From Thalassobacillus sp043497085 (GTDB lineage Bacteria; Bacillota; Bacilli; Bacillales; Halobacillaceae), in the NCBI GenBank assembly GCA_043497085.1, contig JBIEKI010000010.1: a stretch of DNA of 64,000 bases; one strand, 5' to 3'. A model generated the notes under the pieces. That model was not told the DNA's origin and made no database searches. It saw only the letters and a list, made by a program, of their open reading frames with translations. Every line of letters begins with the position of its first letter. Positions within the stretch are counted from its first letter, which is position 1. Shown here piece by piece: positions 45,838 to 54,909 of the stretch. Both the position numbers and the translations under genes were made by a program.

Positions 45838-47517
45838 TTACCAGGTTTTGAATGGCGGCGAACCTGGAGGCGCGTTGACGATGAAGTCGACTAACGGAAT
45901 GACATACGCCATGCTCACTAATGCAAGCATCAGGACAATCCAGAGTCCCCAGCGTTCGGTCCACATCGGTGTAGGCGTTGCATCTTCTTCTACATCTGCC
46001 ACCGGAAACTCGGTTTCTCCTTTTGGAGCAAAGAACATCATATTAAACACGGCATACACTTGCAGCAGCACACCGATCATCAAAAGTGTTCCGCCAATCG
46101 CAAGGAAGAAAAGGTACGGATCCCAGCTTAGTGCCGTTGCGTTGTCAAAATAAGTGGAATAAGACGTACGGCGCGGTGATCCCAATAAACCAACCCAGTG
46201 CATCGCACCGGACATGAGCACCATTCCGACTGTCCAGACGATCGTCTGAATGATACCAAGTTTATTCATTTCTTTCGTCAGTACTCTTCCTGAAATATAT
46301 GGAACGAGCCAGTAGCTGACACCGAAGAACGTCATGACGACTGTCATACCAAGCGTCAAGTGGAAGTGGCCGACGACCCACATCGAGTTATGGACAACCT
46401 GGTTCAACTGGTTCGTGCTTTGGACAATTCCGCCCGCACCGGCTGGAATGAAAGCAGCCATTGCAATGAACGGTGCAAGGAAACGAACATCCCCCCAAGG
46501 CATTTTTTTATACCAGCCGACAAGCCCCCTGCCGCCCTTTTTCCGAGCAGTCTTTTCAAACACAGCGAACATCGCATAAGCGGTCATCAATGACGGGAAT
46601 CCGATGGCAAGACTCATGAATACGTGCATGTATTTGACGGATTCAGAAATACCCGGGTCAATGATCTGATGGTGGAACCCGCCGGTGATATTCATGACAA
46701 CAAGGGCGATGACGACTACCCGAGTCAACAAGTCGCTCCAGCGTCTGCCGTCAATAATCTTTGGAACGAATACATACCATGCAGAAATAGCAGTCATATA
46801 CCAGATATTAACGAGCGTGTGTCCGAAAGCCCAGAACAGCGTACGGGACACCATGACATTGATTGTTTCTATCCATCCAAACGCCCATGGAATGATGTAG
46901 AAAACCTCAATAGCGACCGGAAGACTTCCAAAGAACAAGAGAACGAAAACACCTGTGGCAAAAAAGGAGATGATTGGGATGTGCTGTCCCTTATGATTTT
47001 TTCTCCAATTCGCTACATTGATGAACGCACCGAAGGCAAGCATCCAGACACCTAAGACGATGAAAACGAGGCCGATGTAAAACATCGGGGCAGCGGCCAT
47101 CGGTGGATAGAAGGTATACATGACAGAGGCGTCGCCCTGCAAAATAGGGATAACGGCGAGTACGAAGCCGAAGATTTTCATCCAGAAACCGATCCAGGCC
47201 ATCTTCCTAACTTTCGGAAGCAGCCCGCCTAACGAGTGAGATAAACCAGCATAAAAGTAACCAATCGTGAAAAAGGCCGATAACACAACGACTAACAATA
47301 AACCATGAGCAGTCAATACTTTATAATAGTTCGCCCACACCGGCAGCTCGAGGATGCCGGCTCTGTTCATTCCTTGTAATAGTCCGAGAAAACCACCAAC
47401 TAAAATGGCGATGAATGCGACGGATAGATATGATTTCGTGATTCTGGCATCTTCCGGACTGATTCCGAGCGCTTTGTTCGCTTTATCTTTCCAATACTCT
47501 TTTTTTATCGCTTCCAT
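45838..47517 (-). CDS. cbaA: ba3-type cytochrome c oxidase subunit I
   Basis: The 559-residue protein is a B-family haem-copper oxidase subunit I with about 13 helices. Haem and CuB histidines are in AHGLLLVVVL, GHTLVNIWYM, GGFHHQIIDPG and VVGHFHLTLG. It reduces oxygen to water and pumps protons with high oxygen affinity. The upstream partner is subunit II, 13 bases away. A one-mismatch FNR box precedes the operon, which suits a low-oxygen enzyme. Confidence 0.94.
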   Translation of the reverse strand: MEAIKKEYWKDKANKALGISPEDARITKSYLSVAFIAILVGGFLGLLQGMNRAGILELPVWANYYKVLTAHGLLLVVVLSAFFTIGYFYAGLSHSLGGLLPKVRKMAWIGFWMKIFGFVLAVIPILQGDASVMYTFYPPMAAAPMFYIGLVFIVLGVWMLAFGAFINVANWRKNHKGQHIPIISFFATGVFVLLFFGSLPVAIEVFYIIPWAFGWIETINVMVSRTLFWAFGHTLVNIWYMTAISAWYVFVPKIIDGRRWSDLLTRVVVIALVVMNITGGFHHQIIDPGISESVKYMHVFMSLAIGFPSLMTAYAMFAVFEKTARKKGGRGLVGWYKKMPWGDVRFLAPFIAMAAFIPAGAGGIVQSTNQLNQVVHNSMWVVGHFHLTLGMTVVMTFFGVSYWLVPYISGRVLTKEMNKLGIIQTIVWTVGMVLMSGAMHWVGLLGSPRRTSYSTYFDNATALSWDPYLFFLAIGGTLLMIGVLLQVYAVFNMMFFAPKGETEFPVADVEEDATPTPMWTERWGLWIVLMLALVSMAYVIPLVDFIVNAPPGSPPFKTW

Positions 47518-47530
47518 GTTATTCCCCCCT

Positions 47531-47992
47531 TTATTTGACTGTAATGGTCGTACCCATCATCTGATGGCCTGCCCCGCAATATTCATTACAAAGGACAAGA
47601 TACTCACCAGGCTTATCGAATGTCTGGGTAATCTTTGAGATGTAGCCGGGCATCACCATCGCGTTAATATTTGTATCTGCGACCTGGAAACCGTGCGTGA
47701 CATCCTTCGAGGTCATCGTGAAGTGGACAGTCGATCCGGCCGGAACTTCAATTTCATCCGGAGTAAAGCTGAATACCTGCAGTGTCATGACAACTTCATA
47801 CTCATTTTCTCCGATCTGGGTGATACCAGGGTTATCGAACGGAGCCGTTTCATCTACTTTTTGCGGATCAATCCGTTCCCCGTAGCTCGGCGGCCCCATA
47901 TCTTTTGCGAACGCCTGGTAGCCTGTGATAAGCATGAACCCGATAATCATTCCAAAACTCAACGTCAGCCAAACTTTTTCTGCTTTATGCAT
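47531..47992 (-). CDS. cbaB: ba3-type cytochrome c oxidase subunit II
   Basis: The 153-residue protein has a single N-terminal membrane helix and a cupredoxin domain. The CuA ligands are in VLCNEYCGAGHQMM (two Cys, one His, one Met) plus the earlier VTHGFQV. The single anchor helix is typical of the ba3 type; the classical type has two. It accepts electrons from cytochrome c and passes them to subunit I. It is the second gene of the operon, ten or so bases after the subunit IIa gene. Confidence 0.93.
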   Translation of the reverse strand: MHKAEKVWLTLSFGMIIGFMLITGYQAFAKDMGPPSYGERIDPQKVDETAPFDNPGITQIGENEYEVVMTLQVFSFTPDEIEVPAGSTVHFTMTSKDVTHGFQVADTNINAMVMPGYISKITQTFDKPGEYLVLCNEYCGAGHQMMGTTITVK

Positions 47993-48004
47993 GTTCTTCC
48001 CCTC

Positions 48005-48151
48005 CTATATTCTCGCCATATACAATCCGTAAATCAGCAGATACGTCAGAAAAATGACAACCCCCACCACTGTCACCGAAAAAATCGTACCCTTGATTGA
48101 TGATTTCTCTTCCACCACTTCTTCAGTCTCTGTTACGTTTGACTCCGCCAT
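48005..48151 (-). CDS. ba3-type oxidase subunit IIa-like peptide
   Basis: This 48-residue peptide begins MAESNVTETEEVVEEKSS and then has one membrane helix (about 22-43). Single-helix subunit IIa peptides accompany ba3 oxidases, completing the helix that subunit II lacks. An AGGGGGGAT ribosome site precedes the ATG, and the stop is followed by GGAGGGG for the subunit II gene. It is the first gene of the operon. Confidence 0.8.
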   Translation of the reverse strand: MAESNVTETEEVVEEKSSIKGTIFSVTVVGVVIFLTYLLIYGLYMARI

Positions 48152-48461
48152 TTAGAATCCCCCCTAACTTTTGTTAACTCTATAATAATTGAGAATGGTT
48201 ATTAACTAAGTGAACTAAATCACACCAACTGGGATTATTTATTAAAAATGTTATTACTGTAACAAAGTTGTCAAACTTATCAAGCTGCCACCATCTTTTT
48301 GTACACGTAAAAAAAGCCTGGATTTTTATTAATCCAGACTGCAAAGATTATTGTGTACTTATGAATATCACTCAAAATATTCTTTGCTAACTAATACCTG
48401 AGTGATGGACAACGATCACCTATGTGTATATCAATCAATAAGGCGTTCCGGCAATTTATTT
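48152..48461. other. Intergenic region upstream of the oxidase operon
   Basis: About 310 bases without a gene. It holds the FNR-type promoter of the oxidase operon and a hairpin AAAAAGCCTGGATT...AATCCAGACT near 48308-48340 that may terminate the convergent-side transcript. The rest shows nothing recognisable. Confidence 0.5.
48182..48224 (-). promoter_or_regulatory. FNR-type promoter of the ba3 oxidase operon
   Basis: AGTGA-ACTAAA-TCACA at 48209-48224 has one mismatch to the FNR consensus. On the minus strand a TATTAT hexamer occupies 48187-48182, its centre 32 bp from the box centre, matching class II spacing. It lies about 30 bases before the subunit IIa start. Confidence 0.65.
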
Positions 48462-49010
48462 TCAAGGTCTACGGTTCCATGGTTCCAGCACACCTACAAT
48501 ATGTTCAACCTTTTCATGTTTAATTGCTTCAATGACCCCGCCGGCAATTTCATTATGTGTCAGCCATCTTGAATCATTATTTTCAATTACAAAACCCAAT
48601 TGGATGATATGTAATGTACAATGCTCCGGTACGGCGATGTTTTGTCTAAATACTTCCCGATTGGTGCTGCTTCCTAGAATTATGTATAAATCGAATGGCA
48701 GGAAGGTCTTTGAAACTTCCTGGATGATTATATCTCTGGTCTTTTCAGCATCGGAATGAATCCATGCCACTACAATACTGGGAGTACCATATTGCTCAAA
48801 ATTTTCCCTTAACCTTTGCTTCAATGTTTCAAGATTATGGTAATCGACAAGTATCGGAGTCAAGTGTTCCCTATGACGGGATTGCTCCAATAGCTTATCT
48901 GTCTTCCGTCGATTACGTGCAAGTACCGATGCATGATAGCCATTGCCCGCCAGCCAAATCGTTGTTTCAGCTAACATTCCCGTACCACCAATTACCAGCG
49001 CATGCTTCAT
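48462..49010 (-). CDS. Short-chain dehydrogenase/reductase-like protein
   Basis: The roughly 182-residue protein begins KHALVIGGTGMLAET, a Rossmann glycine motif, then ASVLARNRRKTDKL. It is short for an SDR and lacks a clear YXXXK catalytic pair, so it may be a degenerate or specialised member. The ATG at 49010 has AGGGAGTG upstream. No operon partner is certain; the RDD gene lies upstream on the same strand. Confidence 0.75.
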   Translation of the reverse strand: MKHALVIGGTGMLAETTIWLAGNGYHASVLARNRRKTDKLLEQSRHREHLTPILVDYHNLETLKQRLRENFEQYGTPSIVVAWIHSDAEKTRDIIIQEVSKTFLPFDLYIILGSSTNREVFRQNIAVPEHCTLHIIQLGFVIENNDSRWLTHNEIAGGVIEAIKHEKVEHIVGVLEPWNRRP

Positions 49011-49066
49011 CAAAAACACTCCCTCACTCAATAAAATTATATTTACTCTGGGTTTCAGATATTTTC

Positions 49067-49504
49067 CTATACAATTACACTATTAATCTCTTCTGGAGAA
49101 TCGTATGTTACGTAGGTTCCAGCAATAAAATCATGAATGGCTCGCTTATCCTCTCTCATTCCCACCATGAAGGCACTTACAATGAGTCCAATTCCTAACG
49201 TAAGCGCGTATACAAATGTGGCTACGATTTCCCTTAGCAGCATATTCCCCACGCCCACATGGTTACCATCCATTCGTATGATTCTATTCCCTGCGACTTT
49301 TCTCCCCACAGTATATCCGAACCACATTACAGGCAATAGGATGCCGTAAACAAAGCCCAAAAGATCAACTGGAGTATAACCTTCATAAAAGAAGCTGCCG
49401 TAGCTAACAAGTGATATCAGGCCCATGACGGCAGTCATCAGGATACTATCAACAATTCTGGCACCTAGCCTATTTAGAAACCCAGCTGGATTTTGTATCT
49501 CCAT
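49067..49504 (-). CDS. RDD family membrane protein
   Basis: The 145-residue protein has three membrane helices. The N-terminal FLNRLGARIVDSILMT carries the Arg-X-X-Asp pattern of RDD proteins. The role is unclear: some RDD proteins are Na+/H+ antiporters or membrane accessories. It lies alone between the SDR and GDYXXLXY genes on the same strand. Confidence 0.85.
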   Translation of the reverse strand: MEIQNPAGFLNRLGARIVDSILMTAVMGLISLVSYGSFFYEGYTPVDLLGFVYGILLPVMWFGYTVGRKVAGNRIIRMDGNHVGVGNMLLREIVATFVYALTLGIGLIVSAFMVGMREDKRAIHDFIAGTYVTYDSPEEINSVIV

Positions 49505-49545
49505 CGTGCACCTCCTAACATGGACTGGCTTCTGTTAATAATCTT

Positions 49546-50046
49546 CTACTCAAGACTTACAATCTTTTTCTGCCCCCAGGGTGCAACAACAACTTCAACT
49601 ACCATATCGTCTCGTTGCTGCTCATATTGCTCACCTGTATTCTCTTCGACATAATAACGGTTGATGCCGTAGGTCACCTGATGGACAGACTGGCCTTGGT
49701 TATGCCATTGGTACTTCCCTTTCAAGCGGACTTGATCCGCGTTTTTTTCCATTTTATCGCTGGAAGCCTCCACTACTTGAAAGAAACCACTCTCTGATTC
49801 TTCCAAAAGCACATAGACGGTTTCCCCATATTCCGGGATTTCATCTGACCATTTCTCTTCTTCTATCATTTCGATTTCATAGTTCAGAATGACATAGTCA
49901 CCATAAAAAATATCCCTTGGATCAACAGGAGCTGTTTCCAGCTTGATTGTCTGTCCAAATGCATCCATAGCGTAATAAGATACTGACATGCCTGCCAAAA
50001 ACAGAACCTGAAGCAGCACGACTCCATAAAAGGCGAAACGCTTCAT
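49546..50046 (-). CDS. GDYXXLXY domain protein
   Basis: The 166-residue protein has one N-terminal membrane helix and an extracytoplasmic domain containing DPRDIFYGDYVILNYEI, which includes the name-giving G-D-Y-X-X-L-X-Y. The family's role is unknown. It overlaps the DUF2157 gene by four bases, and these two families are commonly paired. Confidence 0.88.
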   Translation of the reverse strand: MKRFAFYGVVLLQVLFLAGMSVSYYAMDAFGQTIKLETAPVDPRDIFYGDYVILNYEIEMIEEEKWSDEIPEYGETVYVLLEESESGFFQVVEASSDKMEKNADQVRLKGKYQWHNQGQSVHQVTYGINRYYVEENTGEQYEQQRDDMVVEVVVAPWGQKKIVSLE

Positions 50047-51242
50047 ACTGTCCGCCCCCTTTTCGATAGATTACGGCGTTTCCTTTCGAGGAAGAAGCTT
50101 AACAGGAACAACAAAATGCCTCCGGTGAAGAAAAATAATGATTTATCCATGAAATCCCAGGCAAGCTGTGTATAAGCAACAATAGTACTGATAACAAACG
50201 CTACCGTGCCTTTGGTGACTATATCCGGTTTCTCGGTCTGATAACCGCGAAGCAGCCATCCAAGTGAATAAATGAACAGGAAGATTAATGCCAGCATGGA
50301 TCCTGCTTCTACGTAAAACACTGGCAGGAATAAAACCAGGTTAAGCAGTAAAATTAAATGATCTTTTTTCCATAACAGAAACAGCGTACTCAACGATAAC
50401 CCCAGCCAGATAATCAGGAAGACAAACTCCGCACCAAGCGATTCCGTAAAGAACTCAACCTCTAAAAAGAATACTTGCCAGACAACCAATACAAACATGG
50501 CGGCCACACTTAACTTTGTAAAAGGAGTCCTGAGTGCTTGTTTAGGTACGACGAGGCCGAGAAGATATAAGATCAGGAAGTACACAAGCAGCCAGTGGTA
50601 GGATTGATGTTCTACGAAGGCCAGTATGACGGTCTGCAGTAAATAACTGAGTGAAAACAGTGTCGCATACAGCCAGTCAGCACGGTGGTAGACATAATGG
50701 CTGAAACCGAGCACAAATAATAAACCAAGCAACAGGTTGAACTCCGAAAAATTACCGGCACTATAGACTTGACCGATGGTGGTAATTACAATCGCTATTA
50801 CGAATAAAGAACGCTCATCATAAATTGCAAAAACCAGCAAAGCAGCCAGCGCCCATACAAAAAACGGAAATGCGCTGAATGAGGTGTAATTATACATCTG
50901 CCCTGTCAGGAAAATGCCAGAGCCGAAAATCAACACGGCGATGATTAATAGACTAAGCCCGACCGTTTCTGAACGTGTACGGTACACCTTATCCCCTGCA
51001 ACGTAAAAGCCGATCATAGCCAAAATGATGATAGCCATGCGGGCGATATCCGGAATCGCTCCCCAATTGGAAGCGATGAAGCTTAAAAACCCAAGTCCGA
51101 TGAAAATTGCTGCCAAAGTCAACAAAATCGGTTTTTGGCTTCGCTTCGGATACAAATCCATGATTTCATCTAATTGATGAGGTTCAATAATCCCTCTTTC
51201 CACCCACTTGTTCCCTTCATTTTTAAGTTGGTGACGGTTCAT
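50043..51242 (-). CDS. DUF2157 membrane protein
   Basis: The 399-residue protein has an N-terminal soluble DUF2157 region (about 1-40, WVERGIIEPHQLDEIMDLYP) and about 10-12 membrane helices. It ends in a short basic tail. The function is unknown. It is translationally coupled with the GDYXXLXY gene and lies three bases after the DUF418 gene, so all three form an operon. Confidence 0.88.
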   Translation of the reverse strand: MNRHQLKNEGNKWVERGIIEPHQLDEIMDLYPKRSQKPILLTLAAIFIGLGFLSFIASNWGAIPDIARMAIIILAMIGFYVAGDKVYRTRSETVGLSLLIIAVLIFGSGIFLTGQMYNYTSFSAFPFFVWALAALLVFAIYDERSLFVIAIVITTIGQVYSAGNFSEFNLLLGLLFVLGFSHYVYHRADWLYATLFSLSYLLQTVILAFVEHQSYHWLLVYFLILYLLGLVVPKQALRTPFTKLSVAAMFVLVVWQVFFLEVEFFTESLGAEFVFLIIWLGLSLSTLFLLWKKDHLILLLNLVLFLPVFYVEAGSMLALIFLFIYSLGWLLRGYQTEKPDIVTKGTVAFVISTIVAYTQLAWDFMDKSLFFFTGGILLFLLSFFLERKRRNLSKRGRTV

Positions 51243-51244
51243 CT

Positions 51245-52429
51245 TTATCCCTCCTGCCTTCTCCGTATTGGCTGCTTTTTACCATAGGTCAATGTCCGCC
51301 ACAGCCATTCTAACGGACCGAACCGGTATGTTTTCAGCCACCATTTACTGATGACGATTTGTACACTGTAAAATAAAACCACAATGATTACGCTCCAAAG
51401 CGGGGGCACTTGCCCATACAGCCCGAAACCTACCGAATAAAATAGCAAGAATGAAAACAGCGATTGCAGAATGTAGTTGGAAAGGGACAATCTGCCGACA
51501 TAACTCAGTCCATGCAGCGCCCGTTTACCTAAGGAACGTTGATAAAGCAGCGTCACACTAACGACATAGAAGATAGCTGAAGCGCTTCCCCCGATATTGT
51601 CCTGCATCATTTGGAACCAGGCCGGGTTGTTAAAGAAATACGGTCCCGCCTTGAACCCTAAAAATAAGAGTAAGGTAACGACCCAAAGCAAAAATAAAGC
51701 AGTCTGGTGTGCCGCCGGTTGATGGAGCCACTTTTTCCGGGCGACATACATGCCGAACAAAAACATAGGCAATAGGCTCATGATCAGAAATGGCCAATTC
51801 ATCGGCGCATTGGTGTAATACCAGTCATTCCAGTTCTGTGACCAAATATCCAAAAGCGTCCCACTGCCATAGTTTGCTTTCGCCTGTTCGATCGCAGGCT
51901 CATTAATCCAGCCACCGTAGTCAGGTCCCAGACTATATAAGCTGAAAGAAAAAAAGCTGGTGAAGAATAAAAGCAAGGTAACCCCCCAGGCCAGCAATGC
52001 TTTACTACTTCTATTTAAGAAGAATAATAACAATAACCCAATCAGCCCATATGATAGTAATATATCACCGTGCCAAATAAGGAAAGCATGAATGAGACCG
52101 AAGCCGATCAATATCATCAGCCGGCGCCCGATCACTTGTTTTTCATTAAACCCTTTAGCTGTCAGACGCTCTCTCATCATTTCTATTCCAAATCCAAATA
52201 AAAATGAAAATAAGGTATAGAAGCTCGCCTGAAAAAATATATCAATGATCGCCTGGATGGTATAACTTGTAGTGGATGGCCAATAAACCTCTTCACCGCC
52301 GTATAGAAAATAAGGCGCATTGAAAGCGGGGACGTTGACCATGAAAATGCCTAAAATCGCTAATCCGCGCGCGGCATCTATCCATTCCAAGCGCTCAGCT
52401 TCCCGTAATGGTGTACCGGTATCCTTCAT
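51245..52429 (-). CDS. DUF418/YeiB-like membrane protein
   Basis: The 394-residue protein opens with LREAERLEWIDAARGLAILGIFMVNVPAF, the family signature of DUF418 and related acyltransferase-like proteins. It has about ten membrane helices. The C-terminal half (IFYVVSVTLLYQ to FGPLEWLWRTLTYG) is the DUF418 domain; the FGPLEWLWR motif is typical. The function is not established. It heads the operon with the DUF2157 and GDYXXLXY genes. Confidence 0.9.
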   Translation of the reverse strand: MKDTGTPLREAERLEWIDAARGLAILGIFMVNVPAFNAPYFLYGGEEVYWPSTTSYTIQAIIDIFFQASFYTLFSFLFGFGIEMMRERLTAKGFNEKQVIGRRLMILIGFGLIHAFLIWHGDILLSYGLIGLLLLFFLNRSSKALLAWGVTLLLFFTSFFSFSLYSLGPDYGGWINEPAIEQAKANYGSGTLLDIWSQNWNDWYYTNAPMNWPFLIMSLLPMFLFGMYVARKKWLHQPAAHQTALFLLWVVTLLLFLGFKAGPYFFNNPAWFQMMQDNIGGSASAIFYVVSVTLLYQRSLGKRALHGLSYVGRLSLSNYILQSLFSFLLFYSVGFGLYGQVPPLWSVIIVVLFYSVQIVISKWWLKTYRFGPLEWLWRTLTYGKKQPIRRRQEG

Positions 52430-52526
52430 TTGTCCCCCTCCTTTATCTTTATTTTACTTGTTTGGATAAAAAGTTGATAGATGATAATGGAATAAATTAT
52501 GTACATACAAAAAAAGGAGGAAAACC

Positions 52527-52736
52527 ATGCCAGCTCAAGTTGGAGCCGTAAAAGTAATTTCCATCTCGTCATCCAGCATTTTCAATATTGGTGATGTATT
52601 CACCATCGCTCCCACCAGCTCGGCAAAAACGTTTGCCGGTGGAGGGTCATTCAATTCAGGCGACGGCATCCGTATCGATTTAGGCCGTTCGGTCACTTAC
52701 GTCAATGACAGAGATGTCACAGACCAGTCCAAGTAA
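52527..52736 (+). CDS. gerPA: Spore germination protein GerPA
   Basis: The 69-residue protein has the pattern shared with GerPF: VGAVKVISISSSSIFNIGDVFTIAPTSSAKT, then a Gly/Asn-rich tail. GerP proteins sit in the spore coat and help germinants reach their receptors in the inner membrane. AAAAGGAGG precedes the ATG. It is the first gene of gerPABCDEF. No clear sigma-K promoter could be fixed, though CATAC about 20 bases upstream is suggestive. Confidence 0.92.
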   Translation: MPAQVGAVKVISISSSSIFNIGDVFTIAPTSSAKTFAGGGSFNSGDGIRIDLGRSVTYVNDRDVTDQSK

Positions 52737-52755
52737 CAACTAGGAGGAAATAGTT

Positions 52756-52986
52756 ATGAGCATTACTATTCATCAATCCATTTGTATCAACATGCTTAAA
52801 ATTGAAGCTGTCACCAACTCTTCCGTCGTTCAAATCGGAAGTGCCGGATCGATTCAGTCTCGCTCTGAATTATACAATACCGGGGGATTTACGGAGCCTG
52901 CCCCACTTGCTGAACCCTTCGAAGGGGAGATAACCACTATCGGCAAAGGCGGGGGACCGCTGGTGCCATTGTCTGCGCCTGGCTGA
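52756..52986 (+). CDS. gerPB: Spore germination protein GerPB
   Basis: The 76-residue protein has IHQSICINMLKIEAVTNSSVVQIGSAG, typical of GerPB, and a Pro/Gly-rich end. It acts in spore coat permeability with the other GerP proteins. AGGAGG lies nine bases before the ATG. Its stop is followed by about 80 bases before gerPC. Confidence 0.9.
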   Translation: MSITIHQSICINMLKIEAVTNSSVVQIGSAGSIQSRSELYNTGGFTEPAPLAEPFEGEITTIGKGGGPLVPLSAPG

Positions 52987-53069
52987 TCGAATTATCTGAT
53001 CATTAAGCACGCCTATGGGCTTTTTGCATAAAGTAGTGATATAGCCTAATTTCAACGGGGGTGAGAGGG

Positions 53070-53636
53070 ATGAATTATTATGGTTCCTGGCAGCAATACA
53101 TGGAGCAGATGATGAAGCAGCTACAGGCACAACAACAGGAGATCAAAGCTCTTCATCAAAAACTGGAAACACTGGAACAAAACCATTCCGATCAACCCAG
53201 GACAGTGATTGAAAAAATAGAATATAATTTCGACCAATTGAAAATAGAGACCTTGGAAGGCACGCTTCACATCGGCTTGACGCCGCAGGAATTAAGTCAA
53301 ATCGATGATGCTTCTCTGTGGGGACAGCAGCAGCCTGTGCCTCCATCCGCTCCAAAGCCTGCCAACCAACAGATTTTAGAGGAGCTCGATCACTATTTGA
53401 TGGATCAGGGCGGAGCTATTATCCGAAGTCTGGCAGCTAATAATCAGATAGCAATGGATCAACAAAAAGAACAGAGCATCATCCAGGATATCCGAAATCA
53501 ATTGCCTTCCCGTATTGCCCATCATGAAAAGCAGGATCCAAAGCCGGACCCGGAAAAGATTGTGCACCAAATTAAGGCAGAAGTCGAACATTCCATCGCC
53601 CAATTCCTTAACCAATCTAAAGGAGAAGATGCCTGA
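53070..53636 (+). CDS. gerPC: Spore germination protein GerPC
   Basis: The roughly 188-residue protein has a Gln-rich coiled coil (about 5-50), then VIEKIEYNFDQLKIETLEGTLHIGLTPQEL, the conserved GerPC core. It is the largest GerP protein and is thought to act as scaffold for the others. The ATG at 53070 follows GGGTGAGAGGG; a GTG at 53061 is possible. Its stop overlaps the gerPD start. Confidence 0.9.
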   Translation: MNYYGSWQQYMEQMMKQLQAQQQEIKALHQKLETLEQNHSDQPRTVIEKIEYNFDQLKIETLEGTLHIGLTPQELSQIDDASLWGQQQPVPPSAPKPANQQILEELDHYLMDQGGAIIRSLAANNQIAMDQQKEQSIIQDIRNQLPSRIAHHEKQDPKPDPEKIVHQIKAEVEHSIAQFLNQSKGEDA

Positions 53637-53860
53637 TGGCCTTTATCGTTCATAACTGGGGACTAAACGTCGGCAATGTAGAAATCGCCGGCATAACCTC
53701 CTCGTCTGTATTTTTAATCGGAGACAACGAACAAATTCGCTTGAACTCGTACTTTGACACTCCCGCTGAATCACTGATTATTGGTCCGTTCGTCCCTTTA
53801 GGTAGTGGCGTGTCAGGTGACACCACGTCGCCTACTGTGGAGACGGTCGAGGATGAATAA
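53636..53860 (+). CDS. gerPD: Spore germination protein GerPD
   Basis: The 74-residue protein has FIVHNWGLNVGNVEIAGITSSSVFLIGDNE, matching GerPD. It starts one base inside the gerPC stop (TGATG), with AAAGGAGA as ribosome site, and overlaps gerPE by a few bases. The cluster is thus tightly coupled. Confidence 0.9.
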   Translation: MAFIVHNWGLNVGNVEIAGITSSSVFLIGDNEQIRLNSYFDTPAESLIIGPFVPLGSGVSGDTTSPTVETVEDE

Positions 53861-54245
53861 ACGGCTCGTCACCTTGAATGACATCAAAGTTACCGATGTT
53901 GTTTATGGGTCGAGCTTTGTGATTGGAGACAGCTGGCGTGCCACGCCTTTCGCCCGGGTTTTAGCCGTTCAAAAAGAGGGGGCATGGTTCGAGGAAGGAC
54001 GCTTCAATTATGAAGACTACCCGATCTTCACGAAACAATTCAAACGTCTTCCTCCTACTGATACTGTGGCGGATAGTCATTACCATCATAACCCGACGAT
54101 CAACGTGGAAAGTGTCCGAATCAACGGGGTTTCCACTTCTTCTATGATTCAAATCGGCAGCCTTGGTATCCTGGAAGCAGAATCTCGGGTCAAGCATTTC
54201 CGTCTCCTCCAAGACGAACAAGATGAAGATTTCAGCATAGACTAA
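53853..54245 (+). CDS. gerPE: Spore germination protein GerPE
   Basis: The 130-residue protein holds two copies of the short GerP motif: VYGSSFVIGDS near the N-terminus and STSSMIQIGSLGIL near the C-terminus. It starts with ATG at 53853 (MNKRLVTLNDIKVTD), overlapping the end of gerPD; a longer frame upstream lies within gerPD and is not used. Confidence 0.9.
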   Translation: MNKRLVTLNDIKVTDVVYGSSFVIGDSWRATPFARVLAVQKEGAWFEEGRFNYEDYPIFTKQFKRLPPTDTVADSHYHHNPTINVESVRINGVSTSSMIQIGSLGILEAESRVKHFRLLQDEQDEDFSID

Positions 54246-54272
54246 ATGAAAGCCTATCGAAGGAGGGGTAAG

Positions 54273-54491
54273 ATGCCATCCATTGTCGGCCCCATTAAAA
54301 TAAACAGTGTTGGCGGTGGGGTCATTAATTTCGGTGATGCCTTTTACTTGGCTCCGAAAAGCTCAGCCAAAACGAATGCCGGTTCCGGTGCCCTTAATAC
54401 CGGAGACTTCATCAATACGAACAACGGATTCAGTTCAACCAATCCGTTCGACCCTGACGTCAACGATCAGAACGTCGCTGGTAATGCATAA
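54273..54491 (+). CDS. gerPF: Spore germination protein GerPF
   Basis: The 72-residue protein (MPSIVGPIKINSVGGGVINFGDAF) is a close relative of GerPA, with SSAKTNAGSGALNTGDF. GAAGGAGGGG precedes the ATG at 54273. It is the last gene of the cluster and is followed directly by a terminator. Confidence 0.92.
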   Translation: MPSIVGPIKINSVGGGVINFGDAFYLAPKSSAKTNAGSGALNTGDFINTNNGFSSTNPFDPDVNDQNVAGNA

Positions 54492-54493
54492 AG

Positions 54494-54527
54494 AAAGACG
54501 CTGCGAGTGCTAACTGCAGCGTCTTTT
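54494..54527. terminator. Intrinsic terminator after gerPF
   Basis: AAAGACGCTGC and GCAGCGTCTTTT form an 11-bp stem with an 11-base loop and TTTT at the end. Confidence 0.88.
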
Positions 54528-54606
54528 CCTATGTTTGGCTTTTTACACGGTATGGCTTAAGAGCGGGTGAAATTTACGATCATTGCAGGAAAGTACCCTA
54601 TTCTTC

Positions 54607-54909
54607 TCACCTATTCCGCTTCCGGTTCGATTTCCTTGTTGCGATTTTCTTTTGCGGGTCCTGCCTTTTCACCCACCGGAGGTATCGTGCCATATCCGGA
54701 TGGTCTGCCAACCGCTCCACTGTATGATAAAATCCAGCCAGCTCCTCATTAGTAAAAAGGGCATGAATCTGGCGGTGGCAGGCACTGCACAATTGTGCCG
54801 TCGGACCCTCGGCTCCTCCATATTCTTTTGGGATCAGATGGTGCACGGTTGTCAAAACCGGAGACCGCCAGCACAAATCACACGTCTCGGCATTAATTCG
54901 TTCCTTCAT
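54607..54909 (-). CDS. hlpB: HNH nuclease-like protein HlpB
   Basis: The 100-residue protein has the HNH zinc fold: CDLCWR, then TTVHHLIPKEYGG with the HH of the motif, and CSACHRQIH. B. subtilis HlpB (YisB) has this size and sits beside gerP and the add genes; it contributes to DNA damage survival. It overlaps addA by four bases, so the two are coupled. In B. subtilis sbcD and sbcC lie between addA and hlpB; they are absent here. Confidence 0.88.
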   Translation of the reverse strand: MKERINAETCDLCWRSPVLTTVHHLIPKEYGGAEGPTAQLCSACHRQIHALFTNEELAGFYHTVERLADHPDMARYLRWVKRQDPQKKIATRKSNRKRNR

